From Pseudomonas resinovorans NBRC 106553 (lineage in GTDB: Bacteria > Pseudomonadota > Gammaproteobacteria > Pseudomonadales > Pseudomonadaceae): DNA of 64,000 nucleotides. A model generated the notes under the pieces. The model had not been told where the DNA came from, searched no databases, and worked only from the letters and a program-made list of their open reading frames with translations. This document shows positions 16,268 through 25,080 of the stretch, piece after piece. The stretch covers positions 2,604,001-2,668,000 of the forward strand of contig NC_021499.1 in the NCBI RefSeq assembly GCF_000412695.1. The letters are read 5' to 3'. How positions within the stretch are numbered: the stretch's first letter is position 1; each line of letters starts with the position of its first letter. The translations under genes and the position numbers were made by a program.

Positions 16268-17470
16268 ATGAAACAACGCATTCTGATCGTCGGTGCCGGC
16301 TTTGGTGGTATGTGGAGCGCGCTCAGCGCCGCTCGCCTGCTGGACCTGCACGGCCATACCGACACCGAGGTAGCGGTGCTCGCTCCCCAGGCCGAACTGC
16401 GCATCCGTCCGCGCTTCTACGAGCCGAACGTGCACAACATGGCCGCGCCGCTCGACGCCCTGTTCGACGCCGTGGGCGTGACCTTCATCAAGGGCCTGGC
16501 CGAGCGCATCGACGTCGCCGGCAAGCAGGTCGACTACCGCGACGAGCACGGCAACAGCGCCACCCTGAACTACGACCGCCTGGTCCTGGCCAGTGGCAGC
16601 AAGGTGGCCCGCCCGCGCCTGGAAGGCATCGAACACGCCTTCGACGTCGACGCCATCGAAGAAGCCGTACGCCTGGAGCAGCACATCAAGTCCCTCGACA
16701 AGCTGCCCGAATCCAGCGCCCGTAACACCGTGGTAGTGGCCGGCGGCGGTTTCACCGGAATCGAGACCGCCACCGAGATGCCCGCACGCCTGCGGGAGGT
16801 CCTGGGCGAAAACGCGGATGTACAGGTGATCGTGGTGGATCGCGGCAGCGAAATCGGCGCCGCGCTGGGCGAGGGCCCCCGTGAACTGATCGCCGAAGCC
16901 TCCAGCGAACTCGGCGTCCAGTGGCGACTCAACAGCACGGTGGCATCGGTAGACGCGGAAGGCGTCACCCTGGCCGATGGCCAGCGCATCGACGCCCGTA
17001 CCGTCATCTGGACCGCCGGTGTGCGCGCCAGCTCGCTGACCGAGCAGGTGCCGGCCGAGCGTGATGCCCAGGGCCGCCTGCACGTCGACCGCAACCTCCA
17101 GGTGATTGGCCAGGACGATGTGTTCGCCACCGGTGACGTCGCCTACGCCGCGGTGGACGAAGACGGCAACTACGCCCTGATGACCTGCCAGCACGCCATC
17201 GCCCTGGGGCGTTCGGCCGGCAACAACGTGGCGGCCAGCCTGCTCGGCGTCGAGCCGATCGCCTACAGCCAGCCCAAGTACGTGACCTGCCTGGACCTGG
17301 GCGCCTGGGGCGCCTTGTTCACCGAGGGCTGGGACCGCCAGGTCAAGTTCCTCCGCGACGAAGGCAAGCAGATCAAGACCCAGATCAACACCCAGTGGAT
17401 CTACCCGCCGGCGGCCAACCGCGCCGAAGCCCTGGCAGCCGCCGACCCGCTGATCCCGGTCGTGGCCTGA
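16268..17470 (+). CDS. NDH-2-like NAD(P)/FAD-dependent oxidoreductase
   Basis: 400 residues with two dinucleotide-binding motifs: VGAGFGGMWSALSAA (8-22) for FAD and VVVAGGGFTGIETATEM (about 156-172) for NAD(P)H. The FAD-closing motif is ATGDVAY. Length and layout fit type II NADH dehydrogenases and related NADH:quinone or ferredoxin-type reductases; there is no obvious membrane helix. The start is the ATG at 16268. Divergent Rrf2 control suggests expression under Fe-S or redox stress. Whether it reduces quinone is not shown by sequence. Confidence 0.85.
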   Translation: MKQRILIVGAGFGGMWSALSAARLLDLHGHTDTEVAVLAPQAELRIRPRFYEPNVHNMAAPLDALFDAVGVTFIKGLAERIDVAGKQVDYRDEHGNSATLNYDRLVLASGSKVARPRLEGIEHAFDVDAIEEAVRLEQHIKSLDKLPESSARNTVVVAGGGFTGIETATEMPARLREVLGENADVQVIVVDRGSEIGAALGEGPRELIAEASSELGVQWRLNSTVASVDAEGVTLADGQRIDARTVIWTAGVRASSLTEQVPAERDAQGRLHVDRNLQVIGQDDVFATGDVAYAAVDEDGNYALMTCQHAIALGRSAGNNVAASLLGVEPIAYSQPKYVTCLDLGAWGALFTEGWDRQVKFLRDEGKQIKTQINTQWIYPPAANRAEALAAADPLIPVVA

Positions 17471-17505
17471 CCCACCCCGGGCCTGCGCTCCAGGCCCCAC
17501 CCCAA

Positions 17506-17538
17506 CCCCGAAGTGTCTCGCACCCTTCGGGGTTTTTT
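17506..17538 (+). terminator. Rho-independent terminator
   Basis: CCCCGAAG, an 11-nt loop and CTTCGGGG, then TTTTTT, 35 bp after the oxidoreductase stop. Confidence 0.9.
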
Positions 17539-17540
17539 CA

Positions 17541-17734
17541 TGGGCGCTCGCCAGCCCCATTTCCATCGTCCCGGCGCCGTCGATTGCGCCTTTCACGGCG
17601 TTGGAAGGGCACGACGTCCATGCGGCCACCAAGGCGGTGGTCAGGTCCTTCGCACGCCGCCCGGCTCGACTCCGGCGCGGCGGGCCAAGGCCTGGGCGCC
17701 TGTATCGGTTAGCCCGATGCCGACCTTCGATTAA
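17541..17734 (+). pseudogene. Remnant of a short-chain dehydrogenase (SDR) gene
   Basis: One frame reads SIVPAPSIAPFTALEG, then HDVHAATKAVVRSFARR. This matches the SDR stretch SIVLxxSI...GxxVYxATKAAxRSFAR, with the catalytic Tyr replaced by His. After a frame change, APVSVSPMPTFD matches the SDR segment VNxVSPGPxxT and runs to a stop at 17734. No start, Rossmann N-terminus or full C-terminus is present, so it is a decayed fragment. Confidence 0.5.
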
Positions 17735-17805
17735 TCGATTTGAGCCGTTGTCGGGCAGGGCTGACCATGCGCCCACCTTCCGACAACAACAACAAAGGAG
17801 CCATC

Positions 17806-18897
17806 ATGACTGCCCGTTTCCATAATCCGGTCGATACGCGTTTCGGCTGTGGCAGCCTCCGTGAGCTTGCGTCCCTCACCGCCAACCAGGACGTCGCCCT
17901 GGTGATCTTTCCCGAAGCCCGCGCCCTGGGATTGCTGAACCGCCTGCAGCTCCTGCTCGGTGAGCGCCTGGTGCATGTGGTGGAGGATGTCCAGCCCAAC
18001 CCGGATGTCGCCCAGCTGCGCGACACCTACGAGCGCTTCTGGCGCGAGGCGGCGGATTGCCAGACCGTGATCGCGGTGGGTGGCGGCAGCGCCATCGACA
18101 CCGCCAAGGCGCTGATCGTCGGCACCGAGTCCGGTAGCTTCGACGACCTGCTGGAACTGCTCTCCAGCGGCCGACCCTTCGTGCCGGCCCGCGCCAAGAC
18201 GCTGATCGCCGCACCCACCACCGCCGGTACCGGCAGTGAAGTGACCCCCTGGGCGACCATCTGGGATACCGCCGGCCAGAAGAAGTACTCCCTGCACCTG
18301 GACTGCACCTGGCCGAAGGTGGCCATCGTCGATCCGGAACTGATGATGACGGTGCCAGCCGGCGTCACCGTTTCCACCGGGCTGGATGCGCTGTCCCACG
18401 CCCTGGAATCGATCTGGAACGTCAACGCCAACCCGATCTCCGACACCTTCGCGATTTCCGCCATCGAAGACATCCTCGATTGCCTGCCGAAGTTGCGCCG
18501 CGACCTCGGCAATCGGGAATTGCGCTCGCGCATGGCCCAGGCCGCACTCAAGGCCGGCATGGCCTTCTCCAACACCAAGACCGCGCTGGCGCACTCGATT
18601 TCCTACGAAATGACCCTGCGCTACGGGCTGCCCCATGGCATTGCCTGCTCCTTCACCCTGCCGCTGGTGCTTGGCCTGGCCTGGGGCCGCGACGAGGCGC
18701 GCGATCGCACCCTGCAACGGGTGTTCGGGCCGGACCTGCACAAGGCCCAGGCGCGCCTGCGGGAATTTCTCCATAGCCTCGACGTGAAGACCGAGTTCGG
18801 CGACTACGGCGTGACAGCCAAGGAAGCCGAGGCGATCATCGAGTTCGCCATGCAGGGCGCACGAGGCAGGAACTTCATCGGCTCGCGAGCCGCTTAA
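17806..18897 (+). CDS. Iron-containing alcohol dehydrogenase, phosphonate-associated type
   Basis: 363 residues of the group III Fe-ADH family. NAD(P) binding: VGGGSAIDTAKA (91-102). Metal ligands by position: D194, H198 (LDALSHALES), H263 (LAHSISYE) and H277 (GLPHG). The protein should interconvert an alcohol and an aldehyde. Because it heads a cluster containing PhnX, the likely pair is 2-hydroxyethylphosphonate and phosphonoacetaldehyde; this is inference. The start at 17806 has AAAGGAG at 17794-17800. It is followed at 114 bp by the transporter gene. Confidence 0.85.
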   Translation: MTARFHNPVDTRFGCGSLRELASLTANQDVALVIFPEARALGLLNRLQLLLGERLVHVVEDVQPNPDVAQLRDTYERFWREAADCQTVIAVGGGSAIDTAKALIVGTESGSFDDLLELLSSGRPFVPARAKTLIAAPTTAGTGSEVTPWATIWDTAGQKKYSLHLDCTWPKVAIVDPELMMTVPAGVTVSTGLDALSHALESIWNVNANPISDTFAISAIEDILDCLPKLRRDLGNRELRSRMAQAALKAGMAFSNTKTALAHSISYEMTLRYGLPHGIACSFTLPLVLGLAWGRDEARDRTLQRVFGPDLHKAQARLREFLHSLDVKTEFGDYGVTAKEAEAIIEFAMQGARGRNFIGSRAA

Positions 18898-19011
18898 AGA
18901 GCTGCCGCCCCGTACCCGGCCGCGGCTGCCGCCGCGGACCTTTCCTGTTGCACCATAAAAGAGTGCACCCACTGGCCTTGGCCGGTGGGAACGTACAAGA
19001 AGGAAAAACTC

Positions 19012-20313
19012 ATGAATCGTGCAGAGACCCTGTCCGGCCTGGCCGTACCCCATGCTCCCTCGTTCCGCGTCGCCCAGTGGCGGATGCTGCTGGCGGCGAT
19101 GTTCTGCTACCTGTTCTTCTACACCGGCCGGCAGACCTTCGGTTTCGCCATCCCCGGCATGCAGGCCGAATTCGGCCTCAGCAAGGAAACCCTTGGCTGG
19201 GTATCCACCGCCATGCTCTGGACCTACGCCATCGGCCAGGCCATCAACGGCAACCTCGCCGACAAGTTCGGCGGCCGTCGCATCATGAGCCTGGGCGCCG
19301 TGCTGTCCTGCGGCGCCAACTGGCTCACCAGCTTCGCCGGCGGCTTCATGAGCCTGATCCTGCCCTGGGGCATCAACGGCTACTTCCAGGCCCTTGGCTG
19401 GGCGCCAGGTAGCCGCCTGCTGTCGAACTGGTGGGGCGTGTCGGAGCGCGGCAAGGTCTACGGCTTCTATGTGTTCGCCGCAGGCTGTGCCTCGATTCTC
19501 TCCTACGTCACCTCCATCGTCGTGCTCGAAGTGCTGCAACTGGAGTGGCGCTGGATCTTCCGTCTGCCAGTGCTGCTGATGCTGGCTGGCGGCATCCTGT
19601 TCTTCCTGATCGCCCGCGAGCGGCCCCAGGACCTGGGGTTCGAACCGCTGGCCGATACCGGGGTGGCGAACGCCAACGACAAGGGGCAGGAAGCGGCGCA
19701 GGGCGAGGTGGAAACCTCCGGGCAGCGCTACAAGGCGGTACTGAAAAATACCAAGCTGATCATCGCGGCCATCTCCCTGGGCTTCCAGAATGCCGCCCGC
19801 TACGGCCTGATCGTCTGGGTGCCGGTGCACTTCCTCGGCGCCGACTGGAAGAGTGGCGGCGACGGCTGGCTCGATCCCAAGTGGATCACCGTGGCGCTGC
19901 CGGTGGGCATGGCGGTGGGTGCGCTGAGCAACGGCTGGGTCTCGGACAAGCTGTTCGGCTCCAAGCGCTATCTGGCGATCATGCTCTACATGGTCCTCGG
20001 CGCTGCCACCAGCCTGTGGATGTGGAGCCTGCCGGCCCATAGCACCATCGGCCTGGTGGCGCTGTTCCTCTGCGGGTTCTTCGTCTACGGCCCGGCGTCG
20101 AGCTTCTGGGCGCTGTGCCCGGACCTGGTCGGCGCGAAGCGGGCCGGCACGGCAACCGGTGTGATGAACTTCTCGTCCTACCTGTTCGCGGGCCTCGCCG
20201 AGCCGCTGATCGGGCGTCTGTTGGACATCAGCGGCAATACCTCGCTTATCTTCGTCGTGGTTACCGGTGCCTGCCTCAGCAGCGCCCTGGTCGCGCTGTT
20301 CGTGCGACGCTGA
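19012..20313 (+). CDS. OPA-type MFS transporter, probable phosphonate uptake
   Basis: 433 residues with 12 predicted TM helices in two sixes and a charged central loop (about 215-245). It resembles the organophosphate:phosphate antiporter family (GlpT/UhpT/UhpC): early FFYTGRQTFGFAIPGM, and ALGWAPGSRLLSNWWGVSERGKVYGFY, which matches the GlpT-like GWPP...WW...ERG segment. OPA members carry phosphate esters or phosphonates, fitting uptake of a C2 phosphonate for the ADH/PhnX route. The start is the ATG at 19012 (AAGAAGGAAAA upstream). Confidence 0.85.
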   Translation: MNRAETLSGLAVPHAPSFRVAQWRMLLAAMFCYLFFYTGRQTFGFAIPGMQAEFGLSKETLGWVSTAMLWTYAIGQAINGNLADKFGGRRIMSLGAVLSCGANWLTSFAGGFMSLILPWGINGYFQALGWAPGSRLLSNWWGVSERGKVYGFYVFAAGCASILSYVTSIVVLEVLQLEWRWIFRLPVLLMLAGGILFFLIARERPQDLGFEPLADTGVANANDKGQEAAQGEVETSGQRYKAVLKNTKLIIAAISLGFQNAARYGLIVWVPVHFLGADWKSGGDGWLDPKWITVALPVGMAVGALSNGWVSDKLFGSKRYLAIMLYMVLGAATSLWMWSLPAHSTIGLVALFLCGFFVYGPASSFWALCPDLVGAKRAGTATGVMNFSSYLFAGLAEPLIGRLLDISGNTSLIFVVVTGACLSSALVALFVRR

Positions 20314-20352
20314 CCTTCACATCCACCCATTGGCCAACGACCGGGACTCCTC

Positions 20353-21234
20353 ATGTACCAGTACCACAAGTGGCTCCGCTCCTTTCATGCCGTAGCCAGA
20401 ACGGGCAGCTTCACACTTGCGGCGGAGTACCTGTGCGTTGGCCAGCCCACGGTGAGCGAGCAGGTCGGCTCGCTGGAGAAGCAGTTCTCCGTGGAACTCT
20501 TTCACCGCCGTGGGCGCTTCATCGAACTGAGCGCCGCGGGCCACGAGCTCTACGCGATCACCCAGGGGCTGTTCGGCCAGGAGGACGAGGCGGTGCAACT
20601 GCTGCAGAGCTTCAAGCAGCGCAAGGCCGGCATGCTGCGCCTCGGCGCGGTATCGCCGCCGGTCGCGATGAACCTGACCTACCAGCTGATGCAGCGTTAT
20701 CCGCACATCGAGCTGGAAACCTCCTTCAACACCGAAAGCGACACGCTGGAGCGGCTGTACAACTTCGATATCGATGTCGCCATCCTGGCCCTGTCGGAGT
20801 TCGACCACCGCCTCAGCACCCAGCTCTACCGCAGTTATCCGATCATCGCGGTGGTCCGCGACGACCATCCCTGGACCCGCCAGAGCGAAGTCCATGCGCG
20901 GGAGATCGGCCAGGAGAAACTGGTCCTTCGCGAGAGCAGTTCGAGAACCCGGCAACTGGTCGAGGAGGGCTGCCGGCAGCTGGACGTCGAACTCAACTGC
21001 GTGATGCAACTCAACAGTCGCGAAGCGATCGTGCACGCCATCGCCCAGGGGATAGGCATCGGTTTCGTCTCCGCCGTTGAGTACGCCGAGCTGCCCGGCA
21101 CCCGGCCGATCACCTTCGTCGACCATCCCTTCCACATCGATTACTACCTCTGCTGCCTGGCGATCCGCCGCAATCGGCCAATCATCGGCGAACTGTTCGA
21201 CTCCTGCGCGCAGCCGCCCGCACCACCACCCTGA
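20353..21234 (+). CDS. LysR-family regulator of the phosphonate cluster
   Basis: 293 residues. HTH at about 1-60 (WLRSFHAVARTGSFTLAAEYL, then QPTVSEQVGSLEKQFSVELF), effector domain from about 92. It is embedded in the same orientation between the transporter and phnX, 39 bp after the transporter stop, so it is probably co-transcribed with its targets rather than divergent from them. LysR regulators next to phnX genes usually respond to the phosphonate or an intermediate; the ligand here is unknown. Confidence 0.88.
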   Translation: MYQYHKWLRSFHAVARTGSFTLAAEYLCVGQPTVSEQVGSLEKQFSVELFHRRGRFIELSAAGHELYAITQGLFGQEDEAVQLLQSFKQRKAGMLRLGAVSPPVAMNLTYQLMQRYPHIELETSFNTESDTLERLYNFDIDVAILALSEFDHRLSTQLYRSYPIIAVVRDDHPWTRQSEVHAREIGQEKLVLRESSSRTRQLVEEGCRQLDVELNCVMQLNSREAIVHAIAQGIGIGFVSAVEYAELPGTRPITFVDHPFHIDYYLCCLAIRRNRPIIGELFDSCAQPPAPPP

Positions 21235-21316
21235 TTCAACCTGACCCTCAGCCATCCAGCCGGACTCCTCATATCGCGAGGAGCGGCCCCTCTCATCCCT
21301 GAACTGGAGATCCACC

Positions 21317-22144
21317 ATGAATTACCAGCAACCCACCCACCTGAAAGCCGTGATCCTCGACTGGGCCGGTACCGTCGTCGACTTCGGTTCCTTCGCGCCG
21401 ACCCAGATCTTCGTCGAGGCCTTCGCCGAGTTCGGCGTCGCCGTGTCCCTGGAAGAAGCCCGTGGCCCCATGGGCATGGGCAAGTGGGATCACATCCGCA
21501 CCCTCTGCGACATCCCGGCCATCGGCGAACGCTACCGCGCCGCCTTCGGCCGCCTGCCGAGCGACGACGACGTCACCGCCATCTACGAACGCTTCATGCC
21601 GCTGCAGATCGAGAAGATCGGCCTGCACTCGGCGCTGATCCCCGGCGCACTGGAGGCCATCGCCACACTGCGGGAAGACGGCCTGAAGATCGGCACCTGT
21701 TCCGGCTACCCGGCGGTAGTGATGGCCAAGGTGGTGGAAATGGCCCGGGAGAACGGCTACGTGCCGGACCACGTTGTCGCCACCGACGAAGTGCCCAACG
21801 GCCGCCCATACCCGGCGCAGTCCCTGGCCAACGTGATTGCCCTGGGCATCGACGACGTGGCCGCCTGCGTGAAGGTGGACGACACCTGGCCGGGCATCCT
21901 CGAAGGCCGCAGCGCCGGCATGTGGACCGTGGCCCTGACCTGCTCGGGCAACGCCCTTGGCCTGACGTACGAGCAGTTCAAGGCCCTGCCGGCGGACAAG
22001 CTCGACGCCGAGCGCGCGCGCATCGGCCAGATGTTCGAACCCTCCCGCCCGCACTACCTGATCGACACCATCGCCGAGCTGCCGGCGGTGATCGAGGACA
22101 TCAACAAGCGCCTGGCCCGTGGCGAGATGCCCCAGGCCAGCTGA
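21317..22144 (+). CDS. phnX: Phosphonoacetaldehyde hydrolase
   Basis: 275 residues of the HAD superfamily. The nucleophile D15 lies in [16 protein letters not shown], the exact PhnX-type motif I. The Schiff-base Lys is K56 in [14 protein letters not shown], unique to phosphonatases. C-terminal [19 protein letters not shown] carries the Mg-binding acids. It splits phosphonoacetaldehyde into acetaldehyde and phosphate. The usual partner transaminase phnW is absent from the window, so the aldehyde probably comes from the Fe-ADH. A clear Shine-Dalgarno-like CTGGAGA lies about 6 nt upstream. Confidence 0.95.
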   Translation: MNYQQPTHLKAVILDWAGTVVDFGSFAPTQIFVEAFAEFGVAVSLEEARGPMGMGKWDHIRTLCDIPAIGERYRAAFGRLPSDDDVTAIYERFMPLQIEKIGLHSALIPGALEAIATLREDGLKIGTCSGYPAVVMAKVVEMARENGYVPDHVVATDEVPNGRPYPAQSLANVIALGIDDVAACVKVDDTWPGILEGRSAGMWTVALTCSGNALGLTYEQFKALPADKLDAERARIGQMFEPSRPHYLIDTIAELPAVIEDINKRLARGEMPQAS

Positions 22145-22157
22145 TTCACAGCGGTAT

Positions 22158-22183
22158 CCCTGGCCGGCATTGGCCGGCCAGGG
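22158..22183. repeat. 11-bp perfect hairpin between phnX and porin
   Basis: CCCTGGCCGGC-4-GCCGGCCAGGG with no U-tract. It probably partly attenuates or stabilises the mRNA between phnX and the porin gene. Confidence 0.55.
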
Positions 22184-22234
22184 CTTCGCTTGCCCCGTGA
22201 TCGGGGACCAACCCAGAAAAGGGATCAGGACATA

Positions 22235-23521
22235 ATGACAACAAGACCTCATCGCTCCCTGAACACCGTTATTTGCCTCTGCCTGGCCGGTGGCGCCAGC
22301 AGTGCGTCGGCTGGACTCATCGAAGACGCCAAGGCCAGCCTGGAACTGCGCAACTTCTACTACAGCCGCGATTTTCGTGATGGAACACCCAGCCAGTCGA
22401 AGCGCGAGGAGTGGGCCCAGGGCTTCATCCTCAATCTTCAGTCCGGCTACAGCGAAGGCCCGGTCGGTTTCGGCATGGACGCCATCGGCATGCTGGGCAT
22501 CAAACTCGACTCCAGCCCGGACCGGAGCGGCACGGGCCTGTTGCCGCGAGGCGCGGACAAGCGCGCGGCGGATGACTATTCCAAGCTGGCGGTCACGGCC
22601 AAGGCGCGGATTGCGGCAAGCGAGCTGCGCATCGGCGGCTTGAATCCCGTGCTGCCACTGATGGCGTCGAACAACAGCCGCTTGCTGCCCCAGGTTTTCA
22701 ACGGTGTGCAGCTGGTATCCCGCGATCTGGACCCGCTGACCCTCACCCTGGGACGCGTCGACTCGGTCAAGCTGCGTGACTCGACCAACTCCGAGGACCT
22801 TTCGGTCACCACCCAGTTCGGTGGATATGCCGCTTCGGCCACGGGCGATCACCAGATCTATGGTGGGGTGGACTACCAGGCGCTGCCAGGCCTGGTGCTG
22901 TCCTTCCATGCCAGCGAACTCGACGACATCTTCCGCCGCGACTACTACGGATTGAAATTCAACGCACCCGTCGGGGCCGGCAAGGCCTTCGCCGAGATGC
23001 GCTACTTCGACGCCCGGGGCTCGGGCCGCGAACTGGCCGGCGACGTCGACAACCGCACCTTCAGCAGCAACTTCGGCTACAGCCTCCACGGCCATGCACT
23101 GAGCGCCGGTTACCAGAAAGGCAGCGGCGACACCGCTTTCGCCTACCTCACGGGTACCGATACCTACCTGTTCGGCGAGATGCTGGTGAGCACCTTCTCC
23201 CTGGCCAACGAGCGCGCCGTCTATGCCGGTTATGGCTACGACTTCGCCGCCCTGGGCATTCCCGGCCTGACGCTCAACCTGCGCTATGTGAACGGTGACG
23301 ATGTCGACCCCACCAACATCGCCACCAGCAAGTCCGCGCAATTGCGGGCCAGGGATGAGAAGGGGCATGAGTGGGAGCGCAGTTCGGACATCATCTACGT
23401 GGTGCAGTCCGGTCCGTTGAAGAACCTGTCGCTACGCTGGCGGAACGCCACGAACCGTTCCAACTATGCCGACAGTGCCGATGAGAACCGCGTCATCCTC
23501 AGCTACGTGATCAGCTTGTGA
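22235..23521 (+). CDS. OprD-family outer-membrane porin
   Basis: 428 residues with a signal peptide (about 1-26, ending SSASA). The OprD family pattern follows: GLIEDAKASLELRNFYYSRDF, REEWAQGFILNLQSGYSEGPVGFG, and alternating beta strands to a terminal ILSYVISL ending in a hydrophobic residue. OprD porins admit specific small anions or amino acids. Placement 90 bp after phnX implies it is the outer-membrane entry for the phosphonate; this is inference. The start is the ATG at 22235 behind TCAGGA. Confidence 0.87.
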   Translation: MTTRPHRSLNTVICLCLAGGASSASAGLIEDAKASLELRNFYYSRDFRDGTPSQSKREEWAQGFILNLQSGYSEGPVGFGMDAIGMLGIKLDSSPDRSGTGLLPRGADKRAADDYSKLAVTAKARIAASELRIGGLNPVLPLMASNNSRLLPQVFNGVQLVSRDLDPLTLTLGRVDSVKLRDSTNSEDLSVTTQFGGYAASATGDHQIYGGVDYQALPGLVLSFHASELDDIFRRDYYGLKFNAPVGAGKAFAEMRYFDARGSGRELAGDVDNRTFSSNFGYSLHGHALSAGYQKGSGDTAFAYLTGTDTYLFGEMLVSTFSLANERAVYAGYGYDFAALGIPGLTLNLRYVNGDDVDPTNIATSKSAQLRARDEKGHEWERSSDIIYVVQSGPLKNLSLRWRNATNRSNYADSADENRVILSYVISL

Positions 23522-23583
23522 GGCGCTACCAACGCCCCGCCTGAGCACGGCCCGTTGCTCCTTTGGGTCGTCCGCCAGCCTGA

Positions 23584-23612
23584 AACGAAGAACGGTCGGG
23601 TTGCTCTTCGTT
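23584..23612. repeat. Hairpin downstream of the porin
   Basis: AACGAAGA-13-TCTTCGTT about 60 bp after the porin stop, with a loose T-run further on. A possible transcript end for the phosphonate operon. Confidence 0.45.
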
Positions 23613-23700
23613 GGCGAGACGACCTCTTTTATTCGACCCGTGGCTCACGGGGAATCATCCATCCGTGGGCTGTAGATCCGGATGAAATCCGGGACTGCCG

Positions 23701-23786
23701 TGTAGGGTGGGGCACGCTTCATCGACCCACCATCGCCGCTGAACCGAGCTCCGCTGGTGGATGAAAAAAGCGTCATCCACCCTACG
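23701..23786. repeat. GTAGGGTGGG-type palindromic repeat
   Basis: TGTAGGGTGGGGCACGCTTC at one end and CGTCATCCACCCTACGCA at the other, with the internal arms ACCCACCATC and GGTGGATG. Noncoding, and the same style as 1097-1122. Confidence 0.55.
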
Positions 23787-23831
23787 CACTGCATCCGGGC
23801 CAGGGATGGGTGGCCAGGGGGGGAGGGCGGA

Positions 23832-24401
23832 CTACAGGTTCAACCGGTACCTGGCCAGCTCGTCCCGGGTCAGCACGCGCATGCGCGTCGGCTCGATGCT
23901 GTTCATGTCGTCCAGCAGGCTGAGGGGGACGTTCATGTCCTTGAGGTAGGCCGCCGGGCTGTAGCGGCTGCCGCTGGTGGCCGCGAGGGCGGAGTCGCCC
24001 TGGGGGAAGTAGGGGCGGTGCAGGCCGACATAGCCACGTACCGTGCGCTTGAGCCCGGCAGCCAGGAGGTAGACGCAGCTGCCCTGGCACACGCCGTCGG
24101 TGGGCACCATCACGTCGAAGCCGGTTTCCCGCAGCAGGCGGCCCATGCGGATGGCTTCACTGGCGCTGCCGCCAATGTTGTCCAGCATCACCAGCTTGCG
24201 CGCGAACTTGCCGGGGTTGGCGCGCAGGCCCTTCATCAGTGCCTCGTAGTCGCCGGGTGCGATGTCTTCGGAGATCTGCACGGCCAGGATCAGGCCGGCC
24301 TTGTCGTGCTGGACGGGTTGCACTTCCACCTTGGCGAGGGCGGCCGTCGAGCTGGCGGCGGCCAGGCAGAGGAGGGCGGCCTGGAATAGGGTACGACTCA
24401 T
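23832..24401 (-). CDS. COG3904-like periplasmic protein with ClpP/crotonase fold
   Basis: 189 residues with a signal peptide (1-23, ending AALA). DNIGGSASEAIRMGRLLRE (about 75-92) and QGSCVYLLAAG with S108, then GLHRPYF with H128, follow the ClpP-like pattern of COG3904 proteins (gly-rich oxyanion loop, Ser, His). A proteolytic role is possible but unproven. The start is the ATG at 24401, because 67 upstream in-frame residues look non-coding and overlap the fecI promoter region. It is divergent from fecI. Confidence 0.78.
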   Translation of the reverse strand: MSRTLFQAALLCLAAASSTAALAKVEVQPVQHDKAGLILAVQISEDIAPGDYEALMKGLRANPGKFARKLVMLDNIGGSASEAIRMGRLLRETGFDVMVPTDGVCQGSCVYLLAAGLKRTVRGYVGLHRPYFPQGDSALAATSGSRYSPAAYLKDMNVPLSLLDDMNSIEPTRMRVLTRDELARYRLNL

Positions 24402-24533
24402 GGAGCGGGCATTTCCTGGTGGCAATTGGCGACTGCTGCAGAAGATACCTGCAAAGGTGACGGGGCTCCAGATGGCCGGACGAGGCGATTCGTCGGCCGG
24501 GTGTCGGCGGTGGATGAGGGGAAATTGCGGGAA

Positions 24534-24556
24534 TACTTGAGAGCTATTATCATTCG
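24534..24556. promoter_or_regulatory. Candidate Fur box before fecI
   Basis: The stretch TTGAGAGCTATTATCATTCG partly matches the Fur consensus (its ATTATCATT core), about 35 bp upstream of the sigma-factor start. This would place the fec system under iron repression, as in other Pseudomonas fecIRA loci. Confidence 0.5.
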
Positions 24557-24588
24557 CGGCTTTCCGTCCCAGGCCCCTCCCATTCCAG

Positions 24589-25080
24589 ATGCCGCAGCGC
24601 ACTCCCGGCTTCTTCGAGCACTATGAAGAACTCATCGGCACCTGGACGCGCCGCCTGAGAAATCGTCATCGCGCCGAGGATTTCGCCCACGACGCCTACG
24701 TCAAGGTACTGGAAACCGACCAGGGCAAGGTCCAGCAGCCCCGCGCCTACCTGCACCAGACCACCCGCAACATCGCGATCGACCACTATCGCCGCGAGGA
24801 GCGCCGCGTGCAGCTGGAGCTGGGGATCGCCGAGCAGGGCGAGGAGGCGAAAGACGACCCCGAGTCCTACATGCACGCCGTCCAGCTAGCCGATTCCATC
24901 GAGAAGGCCCTGGCGGAACTGCCCCTGAACTGCCGCCAGGTGTTCGTCTGGCAGAAACTCGAAGGCCTGAGCCAGGCCGAGATAGCCGAGCGCCTGGGGC
25001 TGTCCAGGAACATGGTCGAGCGGTATATGATGCGCACCCTCCGCCATCTGCGTGAGCGCCTGGACCTGAGCGCCTCATGA
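24589..25080 (+). CDS. fecI: FecI-type ECF sigma factor
   Basis: 163 residues. Sigma region 2 lies at about 8-75 (RLRNRHRAEDFAHDAYVKVLE, then AYLHQTTRNIAIDHYRRE) and region 4 at about 108-160 (LPLNCRQVFVWQKLEGLSQAEIAERLGLS). It is a typical iron-starvation sigma factor directing transcription of the receptor gene. The stop overlaps the fecR start by ATGA, and fecA follows. The symbol is given because the receptor is clearly FecA. Confidence 0.93.
   Translation: MPQRTPGFFEHYEELIGTWTRRLRNRHRAEDFAHDAYVKVLETDQGKVQQPRAYLHQTTRNIAIDHYRREERRVQLELGIAEQGEEAKDDPESYMHAVQLADSIEKALAELPLNCRQVFVWQKLEGLSQAEIAERLGLSRNMVERYMMRTLRHLRERLDLSAS

Noticed and set aside
17731..20040. 769-residue minus-strand ORF
   Set aside because: Shadow of the Fe-ADH and transporter genes; no domain recognised.
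21293..23368. 691-residue minus-strand ORF
   Set aside because: Antisense of phnX and the porin gene.
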